From NCBI GenBank assembly GCA_900317125.1, contig ONFR01000027.1, positions 1 to 64,000 on the forward strand: a stretch of 64,000 nucleotides of DNA, given 5' to 3'. This DNA is from an uncultured Bacteroidales bacterium. Its GTDB lineage: Bacteria > Bacteroidota > Bacteroidia > Bacteroidales > P3. Of this stretch, positions 10,976 to 19,081 are shown piece after piece. The notes below the pieces were generated by a model. That model ran no database searches. It saw only the letters and a program-made list of their open reading frames with translations, and was not told where the DNA came from. The position numbers and the translations under genes were made by a program. Every line of letters begins with the position of its first letter. Position 1 is the stretch's first letter.

Positions 10976-11198
10976 GTCTATTTTTTTAATATGATTACTT
11001 TTTTTTATGTTTTTTTTATCAACGAATAATGTGTTTTTGATAATGAATAGCATGGTTTTGTGTGATAATTGTGCTATATCATTAATGTGTATGTATTTGT
11101 TTAATTACTATTACATATGGTAGAATAGATAATCTGGTAGCTGCCCGGATGGGGATTTTAACAATTATGCGTGTCTGCAGGGTGGATGCAAAAACAGA

Positions 11199-11230
11199 AA
11201 GGCGCGCTCCGGTTTTGGGGAGCTCGCCTT
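11199..11230 (-). terminator. Intrinsic-terminator-like hairpin with no annotated gene upstream
   Basis: A 12-bp stem with one mismatch (11199-11210 and 11219-11230) closes an 8-base loop. On the minus strand it is followed by TTTCTGTTTTTG. No recognised protein gene lies directly upstream on the minus strand, so it may end a short untranslated transcript from 11231-11619. Confidence 0.5.
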
Positions 11231-11398
11231 AGTATGGTAATGCCATTAGTGCGTCCGTTGTATGATTACTTTTTGCTTACCTTATGATTCTAGGTATAGT
11301 AAACAAAAGATTGAAAAGCACATTCAAAAAGCGGAGGTGGCTTCAATAATTCACCTCGAAGAGGGGAGACTTATAACAGAACAAGCCCAAGATGCAGT

Positions 11399-11443
11399 GC
11401 CGGGACGGCACACCACGACCCACTTGGGTCGTTCAATCCCGGC
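11399..11443. other. Nested palindrome, possible structured RNA
   Basis: GCCGGGA (11399-11405) pairs perfectly with TCCCGGC (11437-11443). Inside it ACGACCC (11415-11421) pairs perfectly with GGGTCGT (11426-11432) around a 4-base loop. The fold is the same on either strand. This is the most structured part of the gene-free stretch 10882-11716, whose remainder is an AT-rich promoter region (10882-11150), two terminator-like hairpins, and unassigned sequence that includes three copies of AACGAT near 11490-11518. No protein family is recognisable in any frame here. Confidence 0.4.
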
Positions 11444-11618
11444 TCGTTGCTGCCTGCTTCTCGGCTTGTTTCCCGTTATCATGTCGAGTAACGATGCCAT
11501 AACGATACTATAACGATGCAGGATTGAACGGCCCCTCTCCGTGGCTTTAGGTTTATAGAACCCCACCCGTTATGTAAAATGAGCGCGAAGGCTGACATAA
11601 ACCCTAGTGGCAGATTCA

Positions 11619-11653
11619 TAAAAAAGGGCTCCCTGCGTGATGGGCAGGGAGCC
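11619..11653 (-). terminator. Rho-independent terminator of the aminotransferase gene
   Basis: A perfect 10-bp stem GGCTCCCTGC/GCAGGGAGCC (11627-11636 and 11644-11653) is followed on the minus strand by a run of T (11620-11625). It lies about 65 bases beyond the aminotransferase stop codon. Confidence 0.85.
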
Positions 11654-11716
11654 TTGTATTGTTTTTGTCTGCATGCGGATGCAGGGGATTGCTAGGCGGA
11701 AAGTACCTCTCGGTGG

Positions 11717-12916
11717 TTAGCGTGTGCGGCCGGGATAGACTTTCAGTGCCTCCTCAAGGCATTTCATGGCAGCCTTGAGGTCTTCGATGCAGAGGCAGTA
11801 GGTGATGCGTGCTTGATGGCGGCCTTGTTCAGGGTCGACATAGAATCCCGTGGCAGGGGCCAGCATGACGGTGGCACCGTTGTAGGAGAAGTCGGTGAGC
11901 AGCCACTGGCAGAAGCGGTCGCTGTCGTCGATGGGCAGGTCGATGACGGTGTAGAATGCACCTTTGGGCATGGGGCAGAAGCAGCCGGGAATCTTGTTGA
12001 CACCTTCGACAATGACGTTGCGGCGTGCCACATATTCGGCCTGCACGGCGTCGAAATACTCCTGTGGGGTGTCGACGGCTGCCTCGGCAAAAATCTGACC
12101 GAAGCTTGGGGGCGAGAGGCGAGCCTGTGCCAGACGCATGGCGATGGCGTACACTTCGCTGTTGCGCGTCACGAGACAGCCGACGCGTGCGCCGCAGGCA
12201 CTGTAGCGTTTCGACACGGAGTCGAAGAGGATGGTGTTGCGTTCAAGACCTTCGAGCTGCATGACGCTGAAGTGTTTGTGACCGTCGTAGCAGAACTCGC
12301 GATACACTTCGTCGGCAAACAGGTAGAGGTCGTATTTCTTCACCAGTCCGGCCACTTTCAGCAGCTCTTCGTGTGTGTAGAGGTAGCCGGTGGGGTTGTT
12401 GGGGTTGCAAATCATGATGGCGCGTGTGCGCGGAGTGATGGCCTTCTCGAATTCCTCGATGGGAGGCAGTGCGAAGCCCGTTTTGATGTCGCTGGGGATG
12501 GTGACAATCTTGGCGTCGCATAGTTTGGCGAAGGTGTTGTAGTTGGTGTAGTAGGGTTCGGGGATGATGATTTCGTCGCCGGGGTTGAGGCACACGGTGA
12601 AAGCCATCTGCAGGGCTTCGCTGCCACCGGTGGTGACGATGATTTGATTGGGCGTCACGTCGATACCGTGCCGGTGATAGTAGTTGCACAGGGCGCGGCG
12701 ATAGCTGGGAATACCGGCGGAATGGCTGTACTCCAGTACCTTGATTTTTGTCTCGGCCAGGGCTTTCAGTGCGCCTTGCGGTGTTTCGATGTCGGGTTGG
12801 CCGATGTTGAGGTGATATACATGTACGCCGCGCTCTTTGGCTGCGTCGGCGAAGGGTACGAGTTTACGAATGGCCGATTGCGGCAGTTCGAGTCCTTTTT
12901 TTGAGATGGAGGGCAT
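11717..12916 (-). CDS. Class I/II PLP-dependent aminotransferase (AspC-like)
   Basis: A 399-residue fold-type I aminotransferase that should move an amino group between an amino acid and a 2-oxo acid in the cytoplasm. Visible motifs are HLNIGQPDIETP near the N-terminus, TTGGSEA in the cofactor phosphate region, NPNNPTG with the carboxylate-binding Asn-Pro-Thr-Gly, ADEVYREF with the PLP-contacting Asp and Tyr, and SVSKRYSACGARVG containing the Schiff-base lysine (about Lys236). The ATG at 12916 is preferred over an in-frame ATG at 12976: homologues as I recall them begin MP-SKKG, and the upstream ATG would sit against the terminator of the preceding gene. Bacteroidales copies are commonly annotated as aspartate aminotransferase; substrate preference cannot be read from the sequence. 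A strong terminator follows. Confidence 0.92.
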   Translation of the reverse strand: MPSISKKGLELPQSAIRKLVPFADAAKERGVHVYHLNIGQPDIETPQGALKALAETKIKVLEYSHSAGIPSYRRALCNYYHRHGIDVTPNQIIVTTGGSEALQMAFTVCLNPGDEIIIPEPYYTNYNTFAKLCDAKIVTIPSDIKTGFALPPIEEFEKAITPRTRAIMICNPNNPTGYLYTHEELLKVAGLVKKYDLYLFADEVYREFCYDGHKHFSVMQLEGLERNTILFDSVSKRYSACGARVGCLVTRNSEVYAIAMRLAQARLSPPSFGQIFAEAAVDTPQEYFDAVQAEYVARRNVIVEGVNKIPGCFCPMPKGAFYTVIDLPIDDSDRFCQWLLTDFSYNGATVMLAPATGFYVDPEQGRHQARITYCLCIEDLKAAMKCLEEALKVYPGRTR

Positions 12917-12937
12917 GGCTTTTTGGATTTTGGTGTT

Positions 12938-12974
12938 TAAAAAAAAGAATGGCATCGGCCGTGCGGTCGATGCC
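12938..12974 (-). terminator. Terminator of the DUF1573 gene
   Basis: The stem GGCATCGGCC/GGTCGATGCC (12951-12960 and 12965-12974, one mismatch) closes a 4-base loop and is followed on the minus strand by eight T (12939-12946). It lies just after the DUF1573 stop and shows that the downstream aminotransferase starts inside this boundary. Confidence 0.8.
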
Positions 12975-12991
12975 AATAGGCTATAAAATCA

Positions 12992-13411
12992 TTAATTTTT
13001 GTCGGGCTGAACAACGTTGCCTTTGATTTTTACCACCACGCGTGCTTCGTTGACGGCATTGGAGGTGATGGTGACGGTTTTGGTGAAACCGCCTACGTTG
13101 TTGGTGTTGTAGCGGACGCCGATTTCACCGGTCTTGCCGGGCATGACGGGTTTCTGGGTCCATTTGGGGGTGGTGCAACCGCAGCTGGCGCGGACACTGC
13201 TGAGGATGAGAGGCTCGTCGCCGGTGTTGGTGAAGGTGAAGACGCAGTTGCCGTCGCCGCCTTTCTGGATGGTGCCGTAGTTGTGTTCGCGTTCAGCGAA
13301 AACAATCTTGGGACCGTGTTCGTTCTCGTTGGTTTCTTTCTTTTGTTCCTGTGCATTTGCTGCGCCTATCGTCATGATGGCGACGAGGCATGCTATAAAC
13401 AGTTTTTTCAT
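12992..13411 (-). CDS. Secreted DUF1573-family protein
   Basis: A 139-residue protein. Residues 1-20 are a signal peptide (MKK, hydrophobic core, ANA). The rest is a DUF1573 domain, an ASPM/SPD-2/Hydin-like immunoglobulin fold. Characteristic features are HNYGTIQKG, VFTFTNTGDEPL, the ASCGCTTP motif and a PGKTGEI turn. The family is very common in Bacteroidetes, and its role in the periplasm or at the cell surface is not established. An in-frame ATG at 13465 would add 18 residues before the signal peptide, so 13411 is the better start. The gene is monocistronic, with its own terminator. Confidence 0.9.
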   Translation of the reverse strand: MKKLFIACLVAIMTIGAANAQEQKKETNENEHGPKIVFAEREHNYGTIQKGGDGNCVFTFTNTGDEPLILSSVRASCGCTTPKWTQKPVMPGKTGEIGVRYNTNNVGGFTKTVTITSNAVNEARVVVKIKGNVVQPDKN

Positions 13412-13575
13412 GTTATTGAGTTTTTGTATTGTTTTTTCTTGTTGTTTAGTATCTGTTGCAAGCATTTTATTGCTGCATTTTTTTTGTACTTGTTTTAATT
13501 AGCGTTTGGAGTAACTGAGATTCGCCTTTTTTATTGTGCGGGGTATGTTAATAATCAATAAATATGAGCAAGATG

Positions 13576-13676
13576 TTGAGAATTGAGAGTTGAGAATTGA
13601 GAATTGAGAGTTGAGAATTGAGAATTGAGAATTATCGCCCGACAGGTCTCAATTCTCAACTCTCAATTCTCAATTC
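13576..13676. repeat. GAATTGA-type repeat cluster with a 29-bp perfect inverted repeat
   Basis: Tandem variants of GAGAATT and GAGAGTT (13576-13633) are followed by the same sequence inverted (13648-13676). Bases 13594-13622 and 13648-13676 are perfect 29-bp reverse complements around a 25-base loop. The stop codon of the sugar dehydratase (13670-13672) lies inside the right arm, so its mRNA would end in a very long hairpin. Direct-repeat relatives lie at 40223-40266, 42132-42150 and 50466-50517. Confidence 0.85.
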
Positions 13677-15583
13677 GAAGGTTTGTCTAGTGCACTGAAA
13701 ATGCTGTTTTGGCTGTGGAATTCGGGAACAATCTGTTTCATCTTGGCCACAAGTTTCATGTCGTCGAAAGTGGTCATGAGTTTTCGCAGTTCGCCATAGC
13801 TGTTGTCGATGTCGGCAGAGGGGTATTTGCGTACCTGTGCGCGGAGGATCTTGGGGTGGTAGGTGGGCAGGGTGTTCTCCTTGGTGGCAAGAAGTTCCTC
13901 GTAGAGCTTTTCGCCGGGACGGAGTCCGATTTCCTTGATTTCGATGTTTTTGAGACCGGACAGCTGAATCATCTTCTTGGCCAGGTCGTAGATTTTGACA
14001 GGTGCGCCCATGTCGAAGACGAAGATGTCGCCACCATCGCCCATGGCACCGGCCTCGAGCACGAGGTTGCAGGCCTCGGGGATGGTCATGAAGTAGCGGA
14101 CGATGTCGCGGTGGGTGACAGTGAGGGGACCGCCGGCGGCGAGTTGCTTCTTGAAGAGGGGGATGACGCTGCCGTTGGAGCCGAGGACGTTTCCGAAACG
14201 GGTGGTGACGAAGTGGGTGTCGGAGTTGCGGCTCTGGATGTAGATTTCGGCCATGCGCTTGGTGGCACCCATGACGTTGGTGGGGTTCACGGCCTTGTCG
14301 GTGGAGATCATCACGAATTTCTCGGTGTGGTATTGCATGGCAAGGTCGGCGATGTTCTGTGTGCCGAAGACGTTGACCAGGAGCGCCTCGTAGGGGTTCT
14401 CTTCCATGAAGGGGACGTGCTTGTAGGCGGCGGCATGGTAAATCACCTGGGGATGGTATTCGGCGAAGACCTGCTCCATTCGGGGCTTGTCCTTGATGTT
14501 GGCGATGACGAATACCATGCGGTCGACAATCTTGTTGTACGGCTCGGTGTTGCGTAGCTCGAACTGGAGGTCGTACATGGGCGACTCGGCTTGGTCTACC
14601 ATGATGATTTTTGCGGGCTGGTATTGGGTCAGCTGGCGGCAGATTTCGCTGCCGATGGAGCCTGCGGCACCGGTAACCATGACCACCTTGTCGACCACCT
14701 GGCGGACAATATTGACATTGTCCAGTTTGATGCTTTCGCGCTCAAGCAGGTCCTCGATTTTGATGTCTTGGATTTGGCTGACAGTGAAGGAGGCATTAAT
14801 CCATTTGCTGATATGGGGGACCGATTTGACATTGAGTCCGAGGTCCAGGGCCTCGTTTGTGATTTCCTGTTTGTAGGAGAGCCTAATGGAGGGAATGGCG
14901 ATGAGGAGTACGGAGACGTTGTTCTTTTTGATGAAGGCAGGGTTGAGGACTGCCTTGCGTTCCATGATGTGGATGCCGTTGAGTGCGGCATCCTTTTTCT
15001 GGGGGGCATCGTCGATGTAAGCCACCACTTTGTAGTCATGGTTGGGGTCCTGGGCTAGGGCGTTGTACGCAATGGTGCCGGCGCTTCCAGCTCCGTAAAT
15101 CACCACATTGCGCACCGGGCGGTGGCGGCGGAGGTAGTCGTTGTAGACGCGCTGTAGCAATAGCCTGACGGTAATCATATTGACGATTTGCAAGGCAAAG
15201 GTCATCAGGATTTCGCTATAGGCCGGTGTGAAGCGGTTGGTGACAATGGGGTGGTTGTTGTTGATGAGATTGAAGACGATGAGCACGGTGGCTGCGGCAA
15301 TGTTTGAGATGAGTACTTTGTAAATATCATACATGCCGGAGTGCCTAATGATGCTGCGATATGTGCCGATGATGAGGTAGAATAGGGTGGCGAGGATGGC
15401 AAATGCTACGAATTTTATCAAGAGGGAAGGCCAGTCGATATACTCCGACATGCGCAGCCGGAAGAGGTCGGTGATGGCAAAGGCAACGGCCAAGGTGAAG
15501 AGATCGATGACAAGAATCGCCCATCTTGAGGCAGGTGTGTGGCGGTATCGCCGCACGAAATTGAATATTATTTTCTTTATCAT
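13670..15583 (-). CDS. Membrane-bound nucleoside-diphosphate-sugar 4,6-dehydratase/epimerase (FlaA1/CapD/WbpM type)
   Basis: A 637-residue enzyme of polysaccharide sugar synthesis at the inner membrane. Residues 1-130 carry four hydrophobic segments. Next comes a CoA-binding-like Rossmann region (VVIYGAGSAGTIAYNAL), then a catalytic SDR domain (VMVTGAAGSIGSEICRQL, STDKAVNPTNVMGATKR). The usual catalytic Tyr of YxxxK is Met (MGATK), as in the WbpM-like subgroup with a Ser/Thr-Met-Lys triad. By family knowledge it acts as a UDP-GlcNAc C4/C6 dehydratase feeding QuiNAc- or FucNAc-type sugars; the exact product is inference. The C-terminus runs into the GAATTGA repeat, which supplies the stop codon. 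HAD, rfbB and this gene share a strand, but a terminator-like hairpin at 15.8 kb lies between them. Confidence 0.92.
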   Translation of the reverse strand: MIKKIIFNFVRRYRHTPASRWAILVIDLFTLAVAFAITDLFRLRMSEYIDWPSLLIKFVAFAILATLFYLIIGTYRSIIRHSGMYDIYKVLISNIAAATVLIVFNLINNNHPIVTNRFTPAYSEILMTFALQIVNMITVRLLLQRVYNDYLRRHRPVRNVVIYGAGSAGTIAYNALAQDPNHDYKVVAYIDDAPQKKDAALNGIHIMERKAVLNPAFIKKNNVSVLLIAIPSIRLSYKQEITNEALDLGLNVKSVPHISKWINASFTVSQIQDIKIEDLLERESIKLDNVNIVRQVVDKVVMVTGAAGSIGSEICRQLTQYQPAKIIMVDQAESPMYDLQFELRNTEPYNKIVDRMVFVIANIKDKPRMEQVFAEYHPQVIYHAAAYKHVPFMEENPYEALLVNVFGTQNIADLAMQYHTEKFVMISTDKAVNPTNVMGATKRMAEIYIQSRNSDTHFVTTRFGNVLGSNGSVIPLFKKQLAAGGPLTVTHRDIVRYFMTIPEACNLVLEAGAMGDGGDIFVFDMGAPVKIYDLAKKMIQLSGLKNIEIKEIGLRPGEKLYEELLATKENTLPTYHPKILRAQVRKYPSADIDNSYGELRKLMTTFDDMKLVAKMKQIVPEFHSQNSIFSALDKPSN

Positions 15584-15810
15584 AGCCCGTTATTTCGTTT
15601 CTTTCAATAATCGTTAATTGCTTCTCTGACTCTATGTGGCAGGCGTTGGCTCATCAAAGGACGGGGCATTCCCAGACGGTTGAGGATGCTCCTTTTATCA
15701 TTGTTTTGAGCACTTGCCTATGCATTGAATCCAAATTGCAAAAATACGACTTTTTTTTTAAATGAAAATAAAAAAAACAAGATTGTTCTTTTTGGTTATG
15801 TGCAGGCATG

Positions 15811-15832
15811 AAAAGCAGCCCGAGCGGGCTGC
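15811..15832 (-). terminator. Terminator of the rfbB-HAD operon
   Basis: The perfect palindrome GCAGCCCG/CGGGCTGC (15815-15832) is followed on the minus strand by TTTT. It lies 36 bases after the HAD stop codon. The rest of the gap 15584-15867 contains no recognisable gene. Confidence 0.7.
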
Positions 15833-15867
15833 CCTTTTTCGGTGGTTGCTGTGGCGGGTATTAAGGC

Positions 15868-16458
15868 TCAGCGTAGCTGCTCGCGGAGTTTGTCGGCACC
15901 GCAGAACACAATTCCCTGCATACCCATCTGTTTGGCGGCTTCGACGTTGGCAGGGTTGTCGTCGATGAACGTGGTGTCGGCCGCGTCTATGCCGAAACGT
16001 TCGAGGGCAAGGCGGAATATGGCAGGGTCGGGTTTCACCAAATGCACATCGGCTGAGACGATATACTTGTCAATCATCTGCAGGATGGGGAACTTCTTCC
16101 GGGCCAGAGGGAATGTCTCCATCGACCAGTTGGTGAGACCGAAGATATTGTATCGTGGGTCGTCCAATAGTTGTTGCACCAGCTCTTTCATGCCGGGCAT
16201 TTCGTCGGGGAGGGTCTCTTCCCAGTGGGTGATGAACATGTCGAGGGGCTCGGCAAAGTCGGGGAACAGACGTTTCTGGCTGTCGATGCAGCTGCGTTGG
16301 TCCTCGCCGGCATCAATGCGGTTGCGCATCTCCTGTGTGCAGACGTGGCGCCAGAAGTACCAGTATTGTGCTTCATCGCCATGAAAGTAGGGCAGGTACA
16401 CCCGTTCCGGCTGCCATTGCACTAGAACATTTCCGAAATCGAAGATGAGGTTGTGCAT
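15868..16458 (-). CDS. HAD-superfamily (subfamily IA) phosphatase, YihX-like
   Basis: A 196-residue cytoplasmic hydrolase expected to dephosphorylate a small metabolite. Motif I is IFDFGNVL with nucleophile Asp7; the second acid is Gly, as in the YihX-like group. Motif II is GLTNWS, motif III is the Lys in HLVKPDPAIF, and motif IV is TFIDDNPANV with paired Asp. A helical cap domain lies between motifs I and II. It starts 6 bases after the rfbB stop codon, so the two are almost surely co-transcribed. A sugar-phosphate substrate would fit that context but is inference. Confidence 0.9.
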   Translation of the reverse strand: MHNLIFDFGNVLVQWQPERVYLPYFHGDEAQYWYFWRHVCTQEMRNRIDAGEDQRSCIDSQKRLFPDFAEPLDMFITHWEETLPDEMPGMKELVQQLLDDPRYNIFGLTNWSMETFPLARKKFPILQMIDKYIVSADVHLVKPDPAIFRLALERFGIDAADTTFIDDNPANVEAAKQMGMQGIVFCGADKLREQLR

Positions 16459-16464
16459 GGTCGG

Positions 16465-17601
16465 CTATCGGTTGGAATACATATCGTCGTAGTACTTCAT
16501 GTAGTCGCCGCTGGTCACGTTGTCCATCCATTCCTGGTTGTCCAGATACCAGCGTACGGTCTTTTCGATACCTTCTTCAAACTGCAGAGAGGGCTCCCAG
16601 CCCAGTTCGCGTTGCAACTTTCGGCTGTCGATGGCGTAGCGCATGTCGTGCCCCGCACGGTCGGTGACGAAGGTGATGAGGTTCTCGTCTTCACCCTCGG
16701 CGCGTCCCAGCTGGCGGTCGACGGTACGGATCAGCAGGCGGATGATGTCGATGTTCTTCCATTCGTTGAATCCGCCGATGTTGTAGGTCTCGGCCACGGT
16801 GCCATGGTGGAAGATGGTGTCGATGGCGCGGGCGTGGTCCTCCACATAGAGCCAGTCCCTCACGTTCTCGCCCTTGCCGTAAACGGGCAGCGGCTTGCGG
16901 TGCCGGATATTGTTGATGAACAGTGGTATCAGCTTCTCGGGGAACTGGTAGGGGCCGTAGTTGTTGCTGCAGTTGGTCACCACGGTGGGCATGCCGTAGG
17001 TGTCGTGGAAAGCGCGGACGAAATGGTCGCTCGAAGCCTTGGAGGCACTGTAGGGGCTGTGGGGTTGGTATTTCAAGTCCTCGGTGAAGAACTTGTCGCC
17101 GTATGCAAGATGGTGCTTGCCGCTGGAAGCCTTGGTGCTGAACGGAGGGATTACCCCTTCGGGATTGGTCAGCTCCAGGGCGCCGTACACCTCGTCGGTG
17201 CTGATATGGTAAAACAGTTTACCCTCCCATCGTTCAGGTTGCGATTCCCAGTAGAGCTTGGCGGCTTGCAGCAGCGAGAGGGTGCCCATCACATTGGTAC
17301 GTGCAAAGGTGAAAGGGTCCTTGATGCTGCGGTCCACGTGGCTCTCGGCGGCCAAATGGATGATGCCGTCCACATGTGCGTCCTGCATCAGCTTGTACAC
17401 CCCCTCAAAATCGCATATATCCATCTTCACAAATTTATAGTTGGGCTTGTCCTCCACATCCTTGAGGTTGGCAAGATTGCCGGCATAGGTCAGTTTGTCG
17501 AGATTGATGATGTTGTGTTCGGGGTATTTGTTCACAAACAGGCGTACCACATGGTTGCCAATGAATCCGGCGCCGCCGGTGATGATGATGGTTCTTTTCA
17601 T
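16465..17601 (-). CDS. rfbB: dTDP-glucose 4,6-dehydratase
   Basis: A 378-residue extended short-chain dehydrogenase converting dTDP-glucose to dTDP-4-keto-6-deoxyglucose, the entry to dTDP-rhamnose and related sugars. Visible motifs are the NAD-binding TGGAGFIGNHVV at the N-terminus, HLAAESHVDRSI, the active-site HISTDEVYG (Thr-Asp-Glu) and the catalytic YSASK. Family length is usually near 350, so this copy is slightly long. The other dTDP-rhamnose genes (rfbA, rfbC, rfbD) are not in the window. It is followed at once by the HAD phosphatase. Confidence 0.95.
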   Translation of the reverse strand: MKRTIIITGGAGFIGNHVVRLFVNKYPEHNIINLDKLTYAGNLANLKDVEDKPNYKFVKMDICDFEGVYKLMQDAHVDGIIHLAAESHVDRSIKDPFTFARTNVMGTLSLLQAAKLYWESQPERWEGKLFYHISTDEVYGALELTNPEGVIPPFSTKASSGKHHLAYGDKFFTEDLKYQPHSPYSASKASSDHFVRAFHDTYGMPTVVTNCSNNYGPYQFPEKLIPLFINNIRHRKPLPVYGKGENVRDWLYVEDHARAIDTIFHHGTVAETYNIGGFNEWKNIDIIRLLIRTVDRQLGRAEGEDENLITFVTDRAGHDMRYAIDSRKLQRELGWEPSLQFEEGIEKTVRWYLDNQEWMDNVTSGDYMKYYDDMYSNR

Positions 17602-17651
17602 GTTGTTTCTTTTTCGGGCTTTTCTTTCCTGTCGTTTTTGACTGTCTTTTA

Positions 17652-17813
17652 GAAGCTGTTTAAATTTGATTGATGAATTTTATTCTGGACATGAACGAGC
17701 AGGTTTATCTTCTTTTCGATTGCGCAATGGGGTTCCATTGTAATTGAGAAAAGAAGGAAAAGATGCCGTTCAGGTGCTTTAAGAAAATCATTGAATTTAA
17801 TTTAAACAGCTTC
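17652..17813. mobile_element. 162-bp MITE-like element with inverted ends and TTA duplication
   Basis: The ends are GAAGCTGTTTAAATT (17652-17666) and its exact inverse (17799-17813), flanked on both sides by TTA (17649-17651 and 17814-17816). The interior is itself an imperfect palindrome: CTTCTTTTC near 17.71 kb is mirrored by GAAAAGAAG near 17.75 kb. It encodes no protein. Terminal inverted repeats, a short target duplication and small size fit a non-autonomous element. The TNA-type duplication would suit an IS5-family helper, which is inference. It fills much of the gap 17602-18028. Confidence 0.7.
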
Positions 17814-17872
17814 TTAACGCCCGTTTCGTTTTTTTATTGTGCAAAGGATGTCAGTTTGTCAAGATTATTGCG

Positions 17873-17880
17873 TATATTTG
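17873..17880 (+). promoter_or_regulatory. -7 box TATATTTG upstream of the 18029 gene
   Basis: TATATTTG followed by CAG is the common Bacteroidota -7/start pattern. It lies about 150 bases upstream of the ATG at 18029, implying a long leader. No clear -33 box at standard spacing. Confidence 0.45.
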
Positions 17881-18028
17881 CAGCTGAATTCTTCACAATT
17901 TCTCAAGTGCTGCGTGGGTCTAGCTGCTTGATGTACTTTTGGTTAGATGGTTTTCTCGGCCTTTCCGATGCGTGGAGTTTTCGATTGGATAAATAGTATT
18001 GTATAATAGTAATTAAAACAAATATATA

Positions 18029-18886
18029 ATGGCTCTGCTAAAGTTTAAACCCCCAAGGATTAATCTCAGTGGCAAAGGCGGATTCTGGAAACAGATAGGC
18101 ATGATTATTATTGGTACCACCATCTCGCTCATCTTCACTATCTTTGCAGCCAGGATGACCGATGATATCCAGCGCAAGAAGGACCGCAAACTATCGGCGT
18201 TGATGGTAATGAGTAATATCGAGGCCTTTGCCCGTATTGTGGATTCTTACGAGAAATACTTGGCCTCTACCGACAGCATTACCACTTGGTTGCTCTCTCA
18301 GCCTATCGAGGATCTCGAACGGTTGCCTGAAAACGAATTGAATGCCTTGATTGACCGGGCCAATACCTTCCCTTTCCTTACTTACGACAAATCGGCTGAG
18401 AATATTTTCTCCAACAATATCGAGACGTGGAAGAACATGGGTAATGTGGAATTCATTTATTTGGTGGGTCAGTGTTTCTCGACCATGAATTCGATTGAGC
18501 AGTATTGGAACAAACGAATCAACGAGGTGAATGAGGCGAGTCTTAATATCAAAGATCATCCTGACGATTACGAGGGAAGCACCATCCCCATAAAGATTCT
18601 TAGCAACAACAAAGTCCGTCGCATGATGAAAGGCACCCACTTCATGAGGGCATGGTTCGCCCAAGGGGCCGCTACTATGCGTGTCAACAACCGCAAAAAC
18701 ATGGCGGCCATCGGCATCTCCGAACAACAGGTTATGGAACTCACCGATAGGCTGTCACATGCATACGAGGATTCGGGAGAAGTACCCGAATTCAGCGATT
18801 TCATTCCTGCACCGCTCCACCCCGACAGCTTGTCGTCGATGAGCGAATACGACAGCCTTATCAAACAATCAAAAAGGGAACAATAA
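18029..18886 (+). CDS. Membrane-anchored protein of unknown function
   Basis: 285 residues; I do not recognise the family. Residues about 21-43 (IGMIIIGTTISLIFTIFAA) form one transmembrane helix, preceded by a basic 20-residue N-terminus. Then comes a charged stretch (RMTDDIQRKKDRK) and a largely helical soluble domain of about 230 residues, and the tail is rich in Ser, Asp and Lys. There are no Cys-rich, ATP-binding or protease motifs. The positive residues before the helix suggest the N-terminus is cytoplasmic and the main domain periplasmic, but the basic patch after the helix makes this uncertain. It stands alone between a MITE-like element and the convergent htpG gene. Confidence 0.75.
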   Translation: MALLKFKPPRINLSGKGGFWKQIGMIIIGTTISLIFTIFAARMTDDIQRKKDRKLSALMVMSNIEAFARIVDSYEKYLASTDSITTWLLSQPIEDLERLPENELNALIDRANTFPFLTYDKSAENIFSNNIETWKNMGNVEFIYLVGQCFSTMNSIEQYWNKRINEVNEASLNIKDHPDDYEGSTIPIKILSNNKVRRMMKGTHFMRAWFAQGAATMRVNNRKNMAAIGISEQQVMELTDRLSHAYEDSGEVPEFSDFIPAPLHPDSLSSMSEYDSLIKQSKREQ

Positions 18887-19030
18887 GTCGGCTGCTGTGG
18901 TCACCGCCACTTGTTTGATACCTGTATGGAGCATTGTCCCGTAGGGACTTTCGCTTCATGGCATATAGAGTATTTCTTTTCCGAGATTTTGAGCAGGTAC
19001 AATCTAACGACCGATTAGGGATAAATGAAA

Positions 19031-19059
19031 CGGAGGACTCCGCAATATGGGGCCCTCCG
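19031..19059 (-). terminator. Probable terminator of htpG
   Basis: CGGAGG/CCTCCG outer stem (19031-19036 and 19054-19059) with an imperfect inner stem, followed on the minus strand by TTTCATTT. It lies 22 bases after the htpG stop codon. Confidence 0.5.
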
Positions 19060-19081
19060 CTTTCGTAGGAGTGTATTTGGG

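Noticed and set aside
11399..11450. tRNA-like segment with TTCAATCCCGG
   Set aside because: It resembles part of a T-arm, but no cloverleaf, anticodon arm or acceptor stem can be built around it.
11351..11566. 71-codon minus-strand frame in the intergenic region
   Set aside because: No recognisable domain, Arg-rich, and it covers the nested palindrome; more likely non-coding.
16453..17652. 399-codon plus-strand frame opposite rfbB
   Set aside because: Antisense shadow; rfbB has all family motifs on the other strand.
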